A stretch of 64,000 bases of DNA from Kribbella pratensis. Its GTDB lineage: Bacteria > Actinomycetota > Actinomycetes > Propionibacteriales > Kribbellaceae. Below, in pieces: positions 62,999-64,000 of this stretch. Numbering within the stretch: position 1 is the first letter of the stretch; every line of letters starts with the position of its first letter. The stretch covers positions 1,822,186 to 1,886,185 of the forward strand of contig NZ_SODU01000002.1 in NCBI RefSeq assembly GCF_004366075.1, written 5' to 3'. Under the pieces are notes generated by a model. It worked only from the letters and a program-made list of their open reading frames with translations. It had not been told where the DNA came from and made no database searches. The translations under genes and the position numbers were made by a program.

Positions 62999-64000
62999 GG
63001 GTCTTCTGTCTGATGTGTGGGTCAGGTGCGGCCTGGGAGGGGTGGTCGGTAGCCGCCGAGGGTGAGCATGGTCAAGGCGATGAGGGCTTGTGGGTCTTTG
63101 AAGCCGTAGGCGGTGCGGGTGATGAGCCGGATCTTGGTGTTGACCGCTTCGACGCGGGCGTTGGTGAGGCCGTGGTCGAGGCTGGCGTGGATGGCGGGTA
63201 GGTGTCGTTTGATCCTGCGGCCGATTCGACGAATACGTCGATGCGGCAGCGTTGGGCCCAGGTCAGCCAGCGTTGGAGGGCGTGTTTGCCGTCGGTGCCG
63301 GCGAGCTTGAACACGTGCCGCAGGCCTTCTTTGAGGAGGTAAGCGCGGTGCAGGCGCGGGCTGGAGGTGGCGATCCAGGCGAGTTGGGCGGTTTGTTTGG
63401 CGGTGAGGTCTTCGGGGTTCTTCCACAACGCCCACCGCGACCGCGCGATGGTCTGGGCGTCTCCGCGGGAGGCGTGGTAGCGGCCCCCGGCCAGGTCGCC
63501 GATCTGCCGGGTGCCGCCAGCTCGGCGGCGGGCGATGTTCCAGGTCTCACGCCGTACCTCGTCCAGGCACTTGGTGGCCCAGGACACGAGATGGAACGGG
63601 TCCGCGCACAACACCGCCTGCGGCGCCTGCTTGGCGACCACGCCGGTGATCCAACTGGCCCCATCGGCCGACACGTGCGTCAACGCCTCGGCGCGATCGG
63701 GTCCGAGGGCGTCAAAGAACCTGGCCACGGTCGCGGCGTCACGACCCGGCTGCGCCCACACCAGATCCCCCGAATTGTGGTCGACCACCACCGTCAAATA
63801 CTGCTGGCCCTTGCGGTAGCTGACCTCGTCGATCCCGACCCGGGCCAGCCCGTCGAGCCGGTCGCGGGCCGCGTCCACGTCGGCACACACCCGCTTCACG
63901 ATCGCCCCGACCGTGCGCCACGAGATCCGCATCAACTGCGTCACCGCCGTCTTCGACGTCTGCGTGGCCAGCCACGCCACCTGGTCGTCGAACATGCGCG
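62999..64000 (-). mobile_element. ISL3-family insertion sequence (right part outside window)
   Basis: Begins with GGGTCTTCTGTCTGATG at 62999, similar to ISL3 terminal repeats of actinobacteria (GGCTCTTC...). The transposase C-terminus ends 23 bp inside. The element runs off the window, so the other terminal repeat and the 8-bp target duplication cannot be checked. Confidence 0.7.
63022..64000 (-). pseudogene. ISL3 family transposase, frameshifted and partial
   Basis: DDE transposase lacking its N-terminus (beyond the window). DGLARVGIDEVSYRKGQQYL has the first Asp, GASWITGVV... ADPFHLVSWA the second, and NARVEAVNTKIRLI the Glu. The Glu segment is in a different frame from the rest: near 63221 one base is missing between FVES and RRIKRHLPAI. 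An intact ISL3 transposase is a single frame, so this copy is probably dead unless the base is a sequencing error. Confidence 0.8.

Overview
The window is about 70% GC, densely coded on both strands, with many 4-bp start/stop overlaps and frequent GTG/TTG starts. Together with a DUF3263/LytR_C pair, the order sucC-sucD-DUF6350-purN-purH, a ClpP pair, a Zur-type box before a cysteine-free S18, and two sugar ABC systems without their own ATPase, this points to an actinobacterium. Codon style (very frequent GTAC and CGTAC) and gene content suggest Kribbella or another Nocardioidaceae; that genus guess is inference. No tRNA, rRNA, CRISPR array or prophage was seen. The only mobile element is a broken ISL3-type insertion sequence at the right edge.

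Layout. 1-4.6 kb (minus): FGGY sugar kinase (cut by the left edge), otsA, a Gfo/Idh/MocA oxidoreductase and an amidase, overlapping and probably one operon. 4.7-7.1 kb: DUF3263 protein, LytR_C protein, otsB (second step of trehalose synthesis) and a small membrane protein. 7.1-12.1 kb: AlkA-like DNA glycosylase; a repeat-rich intergenic region; then a SAM-I riboswitch controlling a threonine-synthase-fold enzyme and a CysO-like sulfur carrier; a zinc alcohol dehydrogenase and an alpha/beta hydrolase. 12.1-22.4 kb: a catabolic cluster (regulator, DapA-fold lyase/aldolase, enolase-superfamily enzyme, LLM flavin/F420 oxidoreductase, ABC sugar importer, secreted beta-propeller) in which four near-identical palindromes mark each promoter region. 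22.5-34.6 kb: EgtD-like methyltransferase with a membrane partner, cold-shock protein, two drug exporters and a CGNR regulator, a PspC / PspC-kinase / LuxR-type response regulator locus, a GNAT enzyme, an unusual Sua5-META-META fusion, a Nudix hydrolase and zinc-free S18.

34.7-49.7 kb: peptidase C, hydrolases, a PIG-L deacetylase, a beta-lactamase-fold hydrolase, two ClpP subunits, PcrA/UvrD helicase, a glycosyltransferase, a LanC-like protein with a CCG zinc motif next to a DUF6886 protein, an M23 endopeptidase, a lipase and a B12-binding subunit. 49.7-55.3 kb: an ABC importer for an alpha-glucoside-type sugar with a 50-residue Arg/Asp-repeat microprotein coupled to its last gene, and a convergent GH13 alpha-glucosidase. 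55.4-62.5 kb: succinyl-CoA synthetase and late purine synthesis. 62.5-64 kb: a membrane-protein gene beheaded by the ISL3 insertion.

The best candidates for something new are the SAM-riboswitch/ThrC-like/CysO-like locus (a possible O-phosphohomoserine route to homocysteine), the operator-defined catabolic regulon at 12-22 kb, the Sua5-META fusion, and the RD-repeat microprotein.
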